From an uncultured Prevotellaceae bacterium (GTDB lineage: Bacteria; Bacteroidota; Bacteroidia; Bacteroidales; Bacteroidaceae), in the NCBI GenBank assembly GCA_902800495.1, contig CADCET010000027.1, positions 1 to 38,675 of the forward strand: a stretch of DNA of 38,675 bases. Direction: 5' to 3'. A program made the translations under genes and the position numbers. Position 1 is the stretch's first letter. Every line of letters begins with the position of its first letter. This document shows positions 7,900-16,780 of this stretch, piece by piece. The notes under the pieces are model-generated. The model made no database searches and was not told where the DNA came from. It worked only from the letters and a program-made list of their open reading frames with translations.

Positions 7900-8988
7900 T
7901 TAATTAATAAAAAGACCTAAAGCCACGACGACAGTCATCAACACAAGGTTGATGAGCGACAGCGGCATCAAATACTTCCACTCTAACTTCAGAATCTGAT
8001 CAATACGCAGACGGGGGAACGTCCACTTAATCCACATCAGAATCCACACCAGGAAGAAGGCCTTGCCTAAGAACCAGACGATGCCGGGGATGTAGTTCAT
8101 CACCTCGTCGAAGGCATCGACGCCAATGTTCACAGGAGCCCAACCACCGAGGAACACCGTAGCGGCAATACCTGCAATGATAAAGAGGTTGAGGAACTCG
8201 GCCAGATAGAAGAAGCCGAAGCCCATACCTGAATACTCCGTGTGGTGACCGGCAGTCAGCTCACTCTCGGCCTCAGCCATATCGAACGGACCACGGTTGG
8301 CTTCTGCGTTTCCGGCAATGAGGAACACGATGAAAGCGATGATGGCAGGGATATGACCCTGGAAGATAAGCCACTTCCAAGGACCTGTCTGTGCTTCAAC
8401 GATGCCCGACATCTGCAACGTACCCGTCAGGATGACGGCAGTAATCAGACAGAGGCAGAGCGACATCTCATAGGAAATCATCTGCACAGCACCACGCATG
8501 GCCGAAACCACCGAATACTTGTTGTTAGATGCCCAACCGGCCAGGAAGATACCCACTACGCCGATACTCGAGATGGCAGTCAGCAGGAAGATACCCACGT
8601 TGAAGTCGAGTACCGTAGCACCATTGTTCCAAGGCAGGAACGAGAAGGCACCCACGGAACCGAAGATGACCAGCAGCGGGGCAACAGCATAGAGCAGCTT
8701 ATCAGCTTTGTCAACGAAGAAAATCTCCTTGATAAGCATCTTGAACACGTCGGCAAACACCTGCAGCAAGCCCCAGGGACCAACACGCATCGGGCCAAGA
8801 CGGCACTGGAAGTAGGCGCAGACCTTACGCTCCATGAATATCAGTACGATAGCCAACGTGGCATATCCCACAAGGATACCAACGCCGACAAGCACGCACT
8901 CAATCAATATCGACCAGAAATCTCCCAAACCGAGGGTGTCTCGCAGGAGAGCGTCGAACCATTGTGTAACTAAACTAAAATCAAACAT
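7900..8988 (-). CDS. nuoH: NADH-quinone oxidoreductase subunit H
   Basis: NuoH is the membrane anchor subunit that forms the quinone entry channel with NuoB and NuoD. The 362-residue protein contains ERKVCAYFQCRLGPMRVGPW near the N-terminus and NRGPFDMAEAESELTAGHHT, the hallmark quinone-site loops. I choose ATG 8988 (MFDFSLVTQWF): it is preceded by GAAGGA with 4-nt spacing, whereas an in-frame start at 9012 would add eight basic residues and overlap nuoCD. The gap to nuoCD is then 13 bp. Confidence 0.95.
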   Translation of the reverse strand: MFDFSLVTQWFDALLRDTLGLGDFWSILIECVLVGVGILVGYATLAIVLIFMERKVCAYFQCRLGPMRVGPWGLLQVFADVFKMLIKEIFFVDKADKLLYAVAPLLVIFGSVGAFSFLPWNNGATVLDFNVGIFLLTAISSIGVVGIFLAGWASNNKYSVVSAMRGAVQMISYEMSLCLCLITAVILTGTLQMSGIVEAQTGPWKWLIFQGHIPAIIAFIVFLIAGNAEANRGPFDMAEAESELTAGHHTEYSGMGFGFFYLAEFLNLFIIAGIAATVFLGGWAPVNIGVDAFDEVMNYIPGIVWFLGKAFFLVWILMWIKWTFPRLRIDQILKLEWKYLMPLSLINLVLMTVVVALGLFIN

Positions 8989-9001
8989 AATCCTTCGCTT
9001 T

Positions 9002-10615
9002 TTATCGGTCAATATCAGGAATTACAAAGTCAATAGCGGCACCGGTAGCCACGAGGTCGGCAATCTTCTGACCACGCAGCATCGGGTCGAGTGCACCTGT
9101 CAACGACAGACCCATCGGGCGCATCTTCAGACGGTACGGACTCTTGTCGCCGCGAGAGTCGAGATAGACGCCAAACTCACCGCTGGCACCCTCCACCGAG
9201 AAGTACCACTGTCCTTCGGGCACCTTGATAATGGGCTTCTGCTTGACGTAGAAGTCGCCCTCGGGGATGTTGTCGATGAGCTGCTCGATGATGGCGAGAC
9301 TCTGGTACATCTCGTTGATGTGAATGGTGTAGCGGTCCATCGTGTCGCAGCCGGTCATCGTCACCTGCTCCCACTCCACCTTGTCGTACATGTCGTACGG
9401 GTGGTTCTTGCGCACGTCGTTCTTCCAGCCAGAAGCACGTCCGGCAGGTCCTGTGACGGCATACGAGATACAGTCGTCGAGTGACATCGGACCGACTTTC
9501 TCGAAGCGGTTGTGGGTGATGATGTTGTCGCCAAACACGTCGACATACTCCTGGATGATGGGCTTCATATACTTGACGAGGTCCTTCACGTTCTTCACGA
9601 AGTTAGGGTCAATATCGTCCTGCAGACCGCCTATACGGTAGTAGTTTTGAATCAGGCGTCCGCCCGTGGTCTCCTCCATGCAGTTGAGCACGTGCTCACG
9701 GTCGCGCATTGAATAAAGGAAGGCTGTCAGGGCACCCATATCCTGAGCGCAGCAGCCGACATACAACAGGTGGCTGTCGATACGCTGCAGCTCGTCCATA
9801 ATGGTGCGGATGTACTTGATGCGGTCGGTCAGCTCGACGCCCATACCCTCCTCAATAACACCTACCAAAGCATGGCGGTGCATCATGGCACTCAGATAGT
9901 TAAGACGATCGGTTAAAGCAAGAGTCTGGGGATAGGTCATCGTCTCGCACATCTTCTCGATACCGCGGTGGATATAGCCGAGATGCGGATAGACACGCTT
10001 GACGGTTTCGCCATCAAGTACTGTCTGCAGACGGAGCACACCGTGGGTTGAGGGGTGCTGCGGGCCGATGTTGATGACGTACTCGTCGCTGGTAAAGAGC
10101 TTGTTCTGCTTCACCTGTAAGTTACCGTCCTTGTCGAGGAAGTACTCCAAGCCGTAGTCGGGCTCTACATCGTCATCCAGTGTATAGCTGTCGTCAAACT
10201 TCCAGTCCTTGCGGAAGGGATAGCCCTTGAAGTCGCTGCGCAGGAAGAGGCGGCGCATATCGGGATGTCCCAAGAAGACGATGCCATAGAAATCATAGAC
10301 CTCGCGCTCTAACAGGTCGGCAACACGCCAGATGTTAGAAACAGTGGGGATAAAGGGAATCAGCTGTCCGTCAGTCTCGCCGGTGCCGTTCGAGGCGATG
10401 CCGTCGCCGCAGACCTGTGTCTTGGCCAGCATCTTAACTGAGCAACGCTCGTGGGTTTCGGTGTTCTCCAGAATATAGATACAACCGAGACCTTCCTCTG
10501 CACCAAAGTCTTCGCCAACAATCGTAACAAGATAGTCGAAGTGCTTCTTGTCCTTCAAGTTCCGCATCTCCTGTGCGAACTTGTCGAAATCAAATGATAA
10601 GAACTCTAATTTCAT
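9002..10615 (-). CDS. nuoCD: Fused NADH-quinone oxidoreductase subunits C/D
   Basis: This 537-residue protein joins NuoC (roughly residues 1-150, with REVYDFYGIVFLGHPDMRRL and YPFRKDW) to the 49-kDa NuoD subunit (from about residue 170: INIGPQHPSTHGVLR, HRGIEKMCE, and a C-terminal DPMLRGQKIADLVATGAAID). NuoD lines the quinone-reduction site. The C/D fusion occurs in several bacterial groups, including E. coli and Bacteroidota. It starts at ATG 10615 in an ATGA overlap with the nuoB stop, indicating translational coupling. Confidence 0.95.
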   Translation of the reverse strand: MKLEFLSFDFDKFAQEMRNLKDKKHFDYLVTIVGEDFGAEEGLGCIYILENTETHERCSVKMLAKTQVCGDGIASNGTGETDGQLIPFIPTVSNIWRVADLLEREVYDFYGIVFLGHPDMRRLFLRSDFKGYPFRKDWKFDDSYTLDDDVEPDYGLEYFLDKDGNLQVKQNKLFTSDEYVINIGPQHPSTHGVLRLQTVLDGETVKRVYPHLGYIHRGIEKMCETMTYPQTLALTDRLNYLSAMMHRHALVGVIEEGMGVELTDRIKYIRTIMDELQRIDSHLLYVGCCAQDMGALTAFLYSMRDREHVLNCMEETTGGRLIQNYYRIGGLQDDIDPNFVKNVKDLVKYMKPIIQEYVDVFGDNIITHNRFEKVGPMSLDDCISYAVTGPAGRASGWKNDVRKNHPYDMYDKVEWEQVTMTGCDTMDRYTIHINEMYQSLAIIEQLIDNIPEGDFYVKQKPIIKVPEGQWYFSVEGASGEFGVYLDSRGDKSPYRLKMRPMGLSLTGALDPMLRGQKIADLVATGAAIDFVIPDIDR

Positions 10616-11349
10616 GCCTGCTCCTCCTTTCCTGTAGGCTGCGACTCAGTCGCAGTAGCCTTTAACTCTTCAACAAACTCCTGTGGTACGTCCGTCACCA
10701 CAACCGGCTCACGACGATGGTCACCCAGCTTATTGCGGAACGTCAGCTCCTCATTTGAAACGCCAAGCGCAGCCTCCTCAGCTGTCTGCTTGTGGTTGGC
10801 ACCGCCGAAGAACTTCTCGATCTTCACCTTGCGCTGCAGCTGCATCATGCCATACATGATAGCCTCTGGACGCGGAGGACAGCCAGGGATGAAGACATCG
10901 ACAGGAACGATCTCCTCAATGCCCTTCACCACATGGTAGCTCGACTTGAAGGGACCGCCGCTGATGGCACAACCACCGACGGCAATGACATACTTTGGCT
11001 CAGCCATCTCGTCGTACAGACGCTTCAAGGCCGGAGCCATCTTGTGGGTAATCGTACCGGCACACATGATGAGGTCGGCCTGACGGGGGGAGTTACGCGT
11101 CACCTCGAAGCCGAAGCGGGCAAAGTCGTAACGCGAACAGCCACAGGCCATAAACTCGATACCACAGCATGAGGTAGCAAACGTCAGCGACCACAGCGAA
11201 TTGGCACGGCCCCAGTTGATAAGTTTGTCAAGACTGCCCGTAATAACGTTGACACCTCCTTCGTGCAACTCGTCGACAATCTTCTCCAACGACTCGTTGT
11301 CGTTCCACTCTTCGTAGGGAATCGACTTGATTTTCGGTTTCATTTCCAT
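10612..11349 (-). CDS. nuoB: NADH-quinone oxidoreductase subunit B (cluster N2)
   Basis: NuoB holds the terminal N2 4Fe-4S cluster that reduces quinone. Visible cluster cysteines are the CC pair in FATSCCGIEFMACG, the Cys of VGGCAISGG, and the Cys of PGCPPRPEA. The protein is 245 residues, longer than the common 160-220, with an extra acidic C-terminal tail of about 60 residues after the core (from KQTAEEAALG on) that looks disordered. Its start overlaps the nuoA end by 10 bp and its stop overlaps nuoCD by 4 bp. Confidence 0.95.
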   Translation of the reverse strand: MEMKPKIKSIPYEEWNDNESLEKIVDELHEGGVNVITGSLDKLINWGRANSLWSLTFATSCCGIEFMACGCSRYDFARFGFEVTRNSPRQADLIMCAGTITHKMAPALKRLYDEMAEPKYVIAVGGCAISGGPFKSSYHVVKGIEEIVPVDVFIPGCPPRPEAIMYGMMQLQRKVKIEKFFGGANHKQTAEEAALGVSNEELTFRNKLGDHRREPVVVTDVPQEFVEELKATATESQPTGKEEQA

Positions 11350-11690
11350 TCAAGCGCTCCTTTCCGCCAGGCGTATGCCAGGCCTAAAACCAATACTAAC
11401 AAGAAGAACCCGATGCTCAGCAAAGCCATTTCACCAAAGTCCTTCACGACTACCGCCCATGGATATAGAAACACCGTTTCTACATCAAACATGAGGAACA
11501 AGATGGCGAACAGGTAGAAGCCTACACTAACAGGTAGCCAGGAGGTACCATGGGTGGGAATACCACACTCATAGGGCTCTCCTTTTACCTTGTTGTAGGA
11601 ACGCGGACCTATCAGCTTAGCAACAACGTAAGCTCCCGCCACCAATGTAATAGCCGTCAGCAAGACGGTAATTAACAAAGTAAAATTCAT
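11340..11690 (-). CDS. nuoA: NADH-quinone oxidoreductase subunit A
   Basis: NuoA is a three-helix subunit next to the quinone channel. The 116-residue protein has the family signature KGEPYECGIPTHG followed by FYLFAILFLMFDVETVFLYP, with the conserved Cys and acidic residues. It is the first gene of the operon. Upstream lies a TACCTTTG -7 box (11733-11740 on this strand). No nuoE, nuoF or nuoG is found anywhere in the operon. Confidence 0.95.
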   Translation of the reverse strand: MNFTLLITVLLTAITLVAGAYVVAKLIGPRSYNKVKGEPYECGIPTHGTSWLPVSVGFYLFAILFLMFDVETVFLYPWAVVVKDFGEMALLSIGFFLLVLVLGLAYAWRKGALEWK

Positions 11691-11732
11691 AAAAGTTTAT
11701 AATGTTATAACAATTGTTCGCGAATTTGCGGG

Positions 11733-11740
11733 CAAAGGTA
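11733..11740 (-). promoter_or_regulatory. Candidate -7 box of the nuo operon
   Basis: The minus strand reads TACCTTTG here, a perfect match to the Bacteroidetes -7 consensus TAnnTTTG, about 43 bp upstream of the nuoA ATG. No good TTTG lies at the normal 19-20 nt distance; one lies 12 nt away. It shares the 120-bp divergent spacer with the methyltransferase promoter. Confidence 0.55.
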
Positions 11741-11784
11741 CAAAAAAATCTGCAAACTTTCAGTATAAATACTATTTTTTTTCA

Positions 11785-11792
11785 TACCTTTG
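11785..11792 (+). promoter_or_regulatory. Candidate -7 box of the rRNA methyltransferase gene
   Basis: TACCTTTG matches TAnnTTTG and ends 18 nt before the ATG at 11811. An in-frame TTG at 11790 lies inside this box and would be upstream of the transcript start, which argues for ATG 11811 as the true start. The -33 element is weak. Confidence 0.55.
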
Positions 11793-11810
11793 CAGCGTAA
11801 TAACAAAAAT

Positions 11811-13244
11811 ATGGCAAGAAACAAGAAACCATTACCTCTTTTAGAAGGGGTAAAAATTGAGGCTGTTGCCGCTGAGGGCAAATGTCTGTTGCATTGGAAC
11901 GACTTGGTGGTCTTCGTTCCCTTTTGTGTTCCGGGCGACGTCTGCGACATACAGATTCGACGTAAGAAGCACTCCTTTGCCGAGGGCGAGGTGGTGAGAT
12001 TCATAGAATATAGTAAGGTACGTGAGACGCCCTTCTGCCAGCATTTCGGTGTCTGCGGAGGCTGTAAGTGGCAGAACCTGCCCTACGAGGCTCAGTTGAA
12101 GGCGAAGCAGCAGCAGGTGAAAGACCAGCTGACGCGTATCGGAAAGATAGAACTGCCTGAGTTCCGTCCCATCTTGGGAAGTGTGAAAACGAGAGAATAC
12201 CGCAACAAGCTCGATTTCGGATGCGCCAACAAACGTTATCTGACCAAAGAACAAATCAGCGATCTGCCTCACGACGAGAGCCAGAGTCTGAAGGACGTGC
12301 CAGCCATTGGTTTCCATATCACTGGTGCCTTCGATAAGATTCTGCCCATCGAGAAATGCTGGCTGATGGACGACCTGCAAAACGAGATACGTAACGACAT
12401 CCGCGACTACGCCATAGACAACGGTCTGACGTTCTTCGACCTCCGCCAGCAGACGGGTTTCCTGCGCGACGTCATCGTCCGCAACAGCGCCAGCGGCGAA
12501 TGGATGGTCATCGTCCAGTTCCACTATGAGGAGTCGGCAGGCGAGAAAGAGGCTACTGCCCTACTCCAGCACGTCGCTGACCGGTTCCCACAAATCACCT
12601 CGCTGATGTATTTAGACAACCAGAAGTGTAATGACACCATCGGCGACCAGGAGATCAAGACCTTCAAGGGCAGCGACCACATCTTTGAACTGATGGAAGA
12701 CCTGAAGTTCAAGGTTGGCCCGAAGTCCTTCTACCAGACAAATACCGAACAGGCCTACCATCTGTATAGTGTTGCCCGTGAGTTTGCCGGACTGACAGGC
12801 AACGAACTGGTCTACGACCTCTATACCGGCACGGGCACCATTGCCAACTTCGTTGCCCGGCAATGCCGTCAGGTTATCGGCATAGAATACGTGCCGGAAG
12901 CTATTGAGGACGCCAAAATCAATTCCGAGGTCAACGGCATCAACAACACCCTGTTCTATGCCGGCGATATGAAGGATATTCTCAACGACGAGTTCATCAG
13001 CCGTCACGGACGTCCCGACGTCATCATCACCGACCCGCCACGTGCCGGCATGCACCCCGACGTCGTGAAAACCATCCTCCGGGCTGCCCCACAGCGCATC
13101 GTTTACGTCTCATGCAACCCTGCCACACAGGCTCGTGACCTGCAGGATTTGGATGCAGACTACCGTGTGGAGGCCGTACAGCCCGTAGACATGTTCCCAC
13201 ATACGCCACACGTAGAAAATGTAGTATTACTCATTAAGCGATAA
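11811..13244 (+). CDS. rlmD: 23S rRNA (uracil-C5)-methyltransferase, RlmD/RumA family
   Basis: This 477-residue enzyme is predicted to methylate uracil C5 in 23S rRNA using SAM. An N-terminal TRAM-type RNA-binding region (about residues 10-65) is followed by an iron-sulfur motif (CQHFGVCGGCKWQ), a SAM-binding motif (VYDLYTGTGTIANFVA), DPPRAGMHPDV, and the catalytic Cys in VYVSCNPATQARDL. Length is normal. ATG 11811 is chosen over an upstream TTG because the TTG overlaps the promoter. It may be RlmD or a dual RlmCD-type enzyme; the motifs do not separate them. The porin gene follows after 5 bp. Confidence 0.88.
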   Translation: MARNKKPLPLLEGVKIEAVAAEGKCLLHWNDLVVFVPFCVPGDVCDIQIRRKKHSFAEGEVVRFIEYSKVRETPFCQHFGVCGGCKWQNLPYEAQLKAKQQQVKDQLTRIGKIELPEFRPILGSVKTREYRNKLDFGCANKRYLTKEQISDLPHDESQSLKDVPAIGFHITGAFDKILPIEKCWLMDDLQNEIRNDIRDYAIDNGLTFFDLRQQTGFLRDVIVRNSASGEWMVIVQFHYEESAGEKEATALLQHVADRFPQITSLMYLDNQKCNDTIGDQEIKTFKGSDHIFELMEDLKFKVGPKSFYQTNTEQAYHLYSVAREFAGLTGNELVYDLYTGTGTIANFVARQCRQVIGIEYVPEAIEDAKINSEVNGINNTLFYAGDMKDILNDEFISRHGRPDVIITDPPRAGMHPDVVKTILRAAPQRIVYVSCNPATQARDLQDLDADYRVEAVQPVDMFPHTPHVENVVLLIKR

Positions 13245-13249
13245 CTATT

Positions 13250-14353
13250 ATGAAGAAACTTCTGATTCTGGCCATCTGCGCGATGGGCTTCGCATTCTCA
13301 GCCAATGCACAAGACGACAAGAAGGCAACCATTGAGGTGCCACAGTGGGTAAAAAACATCAAGTTCTCGGGCTATGGTATGTTGCAGTATCAGGGGCAAG
13401 ATCCCGAAGGCAACCACACCAACACGTTTAACCTTCGTCTGGCTCGTTTCATCTTGGACGGAAAAATCGGCGACTTCGACTGGCGTGCCCAGATTCAGGG
13501 TACTAACGTGAAAGGTCCCGGCGAGCCTACCGTCCAGTTGGTAGACCTCTACGCCGAGTGGCGTAAATATCCTGAATTCAAGGTTCGTGCCGGACAGTTC
13601 AAGCGCGCCTTCACCTACGAGAACCCCACCCACCCCATTACGCAGGGCTGGTACTCGTATGCCAACGTTATCAACAACCTTTCAGGCTTCGGCGACCGCA
13701 CGGGTGAGAAGTCGTCAGGCGGCCGAGACATCGGTCTGCAAATCTCGGGCGACCTGTTCCCCAATGCCAATGGTCGTCGTCTGCTGCATTATCAGGTTGG
13801 TGTCTACAACGGTGAGGGTATCAACGAGAAGGATAAGGACAACAAGAAGGACATCATCGGCGGCGCATGGGTCATGCCCATCAAGGGTCTGCGTATTGGT
13901 GCCTTCGGATGGACGGGTACACGCGGCGACATGCTCGACCCGGCTACCAACACCCAGATCAGTATGAAGAAGAACCGCTACGCCATTTCTGCGGAGTACG
14001 ACCTGAACGAATACACCTTCCGCGCAGAGTATCTGCACTCGCAGGGTTACGGCGCAGCCAAGGCTGGCAATAACCAGCGTGAGATTGACTACACCTTAGG
14101 CGATAAGGCCGATGGTTGGTATGTCTTTGGTATCGTTCCCGTGGTGAAGTCGAAGCTGCACGCCAAAGCCCGCTATCAGACCTACCGCGACAACAAGGAG
14201 TGGAACCGTGCCAAGACGATGTACGAGGTGGGTGCCAACTACTTCTTCACGAAGAACCTGCAGCTCAATTTGGAGTATGCCCGTGTGAACGACCGCACAC
14301 TGGCTAATCACGACTACAACTTCGTAGACGTTGAATTAGACTTCAGATTCTGA
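13250..14353 (+). CDS. Outer-membrane porin, O/P (phosphate-selective) type
   Basis: A cleavable signal peptide (KLLILAICAMGFAFSANAQ) precedes a 367-residue beta-barrel protein. Features of the porin O/P family are FSGYGMLQYQG at the mature N-terminus, RLARFILDGKIGDFDWRAQIQ, the VRAGQFKRAFTYENP segment, and a terminal aromatic residue (VDVELDFRF) expected for BAM recognition. Family members form outer-membrane channels, classically for phosphate or pyrophosphate; the substrate here is not known. The gene lies 5 bp after the methyltransferase. Its 3' end overlaps the convergent flippase gene by 11 bp. Confidence 0.87.
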   Translation: MKKLLILAICAMGFAFSANAQDDKKATIEVPQWVKNIKFSGYGMLQYQGQDPEGNHTNTFNLRLARFILDGKIGDFDWRAQIQGTNVKGPGEPTVQLVDLYAEWRKYPEFKVRAGQFKRAFTYENPTHPITQGWYSYANVINNLSGFGDRTGEKSSGGRDIGLQISGDLFPNANGRRLLHYQVGVYNGEGINEKDKDNKKDIIGGAWVMPIKGLRIGAFGWTGTRGDMLDPATNTQISMKKNRYAISAEYDLNEYTFRAEYLHSQGYGAAKAGNNQREIDYTLGDKADGWYVFGIVPVVKSKLHAKARYQTYRDNKEWNRAKTMYEVGANYFFTKNLQLNLEYARVNDRTLANHDYNFVDVELDFRF

Positions 14354-15821
14354 ATCTTCTGCGGAGCGACTGCCACAGATGCGTCTTCTGGCGCAACACG
14401 CAAATCGAGTAAGCCGTGCTGACAATGGTCAGTGCGGCTTCTGTTATCCAATAAGTCCATCCTTCTGCCAGTACCGACACGACGAAGGCCAGCGCACCTA
14501 TGGAAGCCTGAACAGCGGCATAACGGACAACCTTCCACGTACTTCGATACTGGTATTGCCAGAAGGCGTAACTCCACACAATCATCCACTCCGCCACATG
14601 AGCTACGACGATAGCAAGTCCAGTGCCCCAGACGCCCCACCACTGGTAACCGATGACGATGGCAACGACTAAGACAACGAAATAAGACGTCTCCAAAAAC
14701 AGGAAAGATAACGAACGGCTACGCGCCAGAGTGATATAGGCCACCGGCATTGACAGCACCTTGAAATACATCGCCAGCACAGCCACCTGCGCCATCTGTA
14801 TCACCGCTACGAAGTCACGACTGAACAGTATCGGTACAAGCACCGGCAGCATCATCAGCAGCCCCACCAACATGGGCGAGAGTAACAATAGCGAGACTTC
14901 CATCTGGCGATTCACCGTCTCGTTAGTAGCGGCAACATCCTTGCTGACGGCTGACAGACGCGGGAAATAGTCGGTCTCCATAGCCGAGAACACCATGCCC
15001 GCATACGTAATGGTTATCATGTAGCCAGTATTGTAGAGACCCACCTCGTCCAAGTTTCCCTCCACATTCAGGAACGACCTGATAAGCATCTCTGCGGCGC
15101 TTCCAATAGCTGCAGCCAACACGTACGACACGCCTAACTTGATCATACCGAAGCCGTCGCGTAAGTGCCGCCTGCTGAAGCGCAGTTGCAAAGGGTAGCA
15201 ATGGTAGGAATAACTGACGGTCGCCAACATCGAGGAACACGCAATGATGATGATAGAGGGCAAGACGCCCGATGGACCAAAGAAATAATAAAGAGGTACA
15301 GAAAGGATCACCGATGCTACAGCTGTAATGATCTGCAGTCGGGCCAAGGCTCCTAATCGCCGCGCACTCTTCAAGATTACCGTTTCGCCACTACTGATGG
15401 CAGTCATCGCTACGGCCACACCCAGCATCGCATAGTGCAGGGTATGGTTACCCCACGTGAACGTCACCGTATTGAGCAACGGACTGACTGCCACACAGAA
15501 GAGGAAACCCAACGCTGCGGCAATCAGGCTCCACAGACGTACTACCTGCAGGTAATAGCGCAACTGCTGACGCTGCTGGTGCTCATAAATTTCCGACAGT
15601 TTGGGGATGGCACCGAAAGAAATACCAAGATTAGTACATTGCGAAGCAAAATTCTGAACCGACACCAACAGAGCATTGAAGCCCATGCCGCTTGCTCCCA
15701 AAAGCACGGCCATAGCCTTATTGCGCACAAGGCCGATTAATATAACCAAGCTCTGTACACCACCGAAAAGACCTGTATATTTTAGCACGTGGCTATAGCC
15801 GTCGGCTCTTTCTTCCTTCAT
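14343..15821 (-). CDS. Polysaccharide flippase (Wzx-like, MATE/MOP superfamily)
   Basis: This 492-residue protein is hydrophobic along its length with about 12-14 predicted helices. It opens with a short polar N-terminus and then YTGLFGGVQSLVILIGLVRNK and AVLLGASGMGFNALL, a pattern typical of O-antigen/oligosaccharide translocases of Bacteroidota. Such proteins flip lipid-linked oligosaccharide units across the inner membrane. The start is ATG 15821, about 20 nt after a good promoter. It diverges from three glycosyltransferase genes, which supports a surface-glycan role; its substrate cannot be told. Confidence 0.82.
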   Translation of the reverse strand: MKEERADGYSHVLKYTGLFGGVQSLVILIGLVRNKAMAVLLGASGMGFNALLVSVQNFASQCTNLGISFGAIPKLSEIYEHQQRQQLRYYLQVVRLWSLIAAALGFLFCVAVSPLLNTVTFTWGNHTLHYAMLGVAVAMTAISSGETVILKSARRLGALARLQIITAVASVILSVPLYYFFGPSGVLPSIIIIACSSMLATVSYSYHCYPLQLRFSRRHLRDGFGMIKLGVSYVLAAAIGSAAEMLIRSFLNVEGNLDEVGLYNTGYMITITYAGMVFSAMETDYFPRLSAVSKDVAATNETVNRQMEVSLLLLSPMLVGLLMMLPVLVPILFSRDFVAVIQMAQVAVLAMYFKVLSMPVAYITLARSRSLSFLFLETSYFVVLVVAIVIGYQWWGVWGTGLAIVVAHVAEWMIVWSYAFWQYQYRSTWKVVRYAAVQASIGALAFVVSVLAEGWTYWITEAALTIVSTAYSICVLRQKTHLWQSLRRRFRI

Positions 15822-15840
15822 ATTTTCTTTAAATCGGGCG

Positions 15841-15872
15841 CAAAATTACGAATTTTATCACGTAATTGCAAA
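15841..15872 (-). promoter_or_regulatory. Promoter of the flippase gene
   Basis: On the minus strand, TTTG (15869-15872), a 20-nt spacer and TAATTTTG (15841-15848) form an excellent Bacteroidetes -33/-7 pair. The ATG lies about 20 nt beyond the -7 box, leaving a very short leader. Confidence 0.7.
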
Positions 15873-15880
15873 TTATTTCG

Positions 15881-15888
15881 TACTTTTG
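15881..15888 (+). promoter_or_regulatory. Candidate -7 box of the glycosyltransferase operon
   Basis: TACTTTTG fits TAnnTTTG and ends only 4 nt before the GTG start at 15893, so the transcript would begin at or next to the start codon. The -33 element is poor. It overlaps the divergent flippase promoter region within 50 bp. Confidence 0.5.
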
Positions 15889-15892
15889 TACC

Positions 15893-16780
15893 GTGAAACT
15901 CAGTATCATCATCCCTGTCTATCTCGTAGAAGCCACACTCAACCGCTGTATTCAGAGCGTGGTCAGCCAATTGTTCGCCGACTTCGAACTGTTGCTGATT
16001 GATGACGGATCGCCCGACAGTTGTCCGCAAATGTGCGATGACTGGGCTGGGAAAGACAGACGCATCAAGGTGGTTCACCAGCCAAACGGCGGACTTAGTG
16101 CCGCACGCAATACCGGTCTTGATATGGCACAAGGCGACTATGTCACCTTCATCGATAGCGACGACTATCTGGCCGAGGGAACGCTTGAGGCGCTGATGAA
16201 CAGGATGGCAGGAAACGACGTGCTAGAATACCCTATCTGGCAGTTCTATGGTTCTTCACGACAGAAGCTACTGACATGGGACGACCATATCTATAACGAC
16301 ATTAACGACTACTGGCTGAACGGTCAGGCATACCTGCATACTTATGCTTGCAACAAGGTTTTTCGGCGGGAACTGTTCGACGGACTGCGATTTCCCGTAG
16401 GACGTGTCTTCGAGGACTTCTATATGCTGCCACAACTCCTGCGACGTTGCCGCCAGATAGCCACAACGAGTCAGGGTCTCTACTATTACTGCTGGAACGA
16501 ACAGGGCATTACCGCCAACGCCAACGGTCAACAACTTCGGCAACTGTTAGAAGCTCACCTGACGGCCCAGATGCCCATCGATGACCGCTACTATCTGCAT
16601 CTGCTAAACATACAGATGGACGTCTACGAACTGACGGGCGACGAACCCCGTCTGAAATTCAGGCGCACAAAGCCAGTCGGAAACATTAAACAGAAAACCA
16701 AATTAATAACACTCAACCTTCTTGGTATCAAAGGAATATGCAAACTCAACAAGACCATACACAAGCTTCGCCGCTCGTGA
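15893..16780 (+). CDS. Glycosyltransferase family 2
   Basis: This 295-residue GT-A enzyme is expected to add a sugar to a polysaccharide intermediate at the cytoplasmic face. It opens with KLSIIIPVYLVE, then LLLIDDGSPDSCPQMC (nucleotide-sugar Asp), NGGLSAARNTGLDMAQGDYV, and the DxD-type IDSDDYL. I choose GTG 15893 because family members begin right at this strand and because the promoter box at 15881-15888 lies downstream of the alternative TTG at 15866. The gene overlaps the next glycosyltransferase by 43 bp. Acceptor and donor are unknown. Confidence 0.85.
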   Translation: MKLSIIIPVYLVEATLNRCIQSVVSQLFADFELLLIDDGSPDSCPQMCDDWAGKDRRIKVVHQPNGGLSAARNTGLDMAQGDYVTFIDSDDYLAEGTLEALMNRMAGNDVLEYPIWQFYGSSRQKLLTWDDHIYNDINDYWLNGQAYLHTYACNKVFRRELFDGLRFPVGRVFEDFYMLPQLLRRCRQIATTSQGLYYYCWNEQGITANANGQQLRQLLEAHLTAQMPIDDRYYLHLLNIQMDVYELTGDEPRLKFRRTKPVGNIKQKTKLITLNLLGIKGICKLNKTIHKLRRS

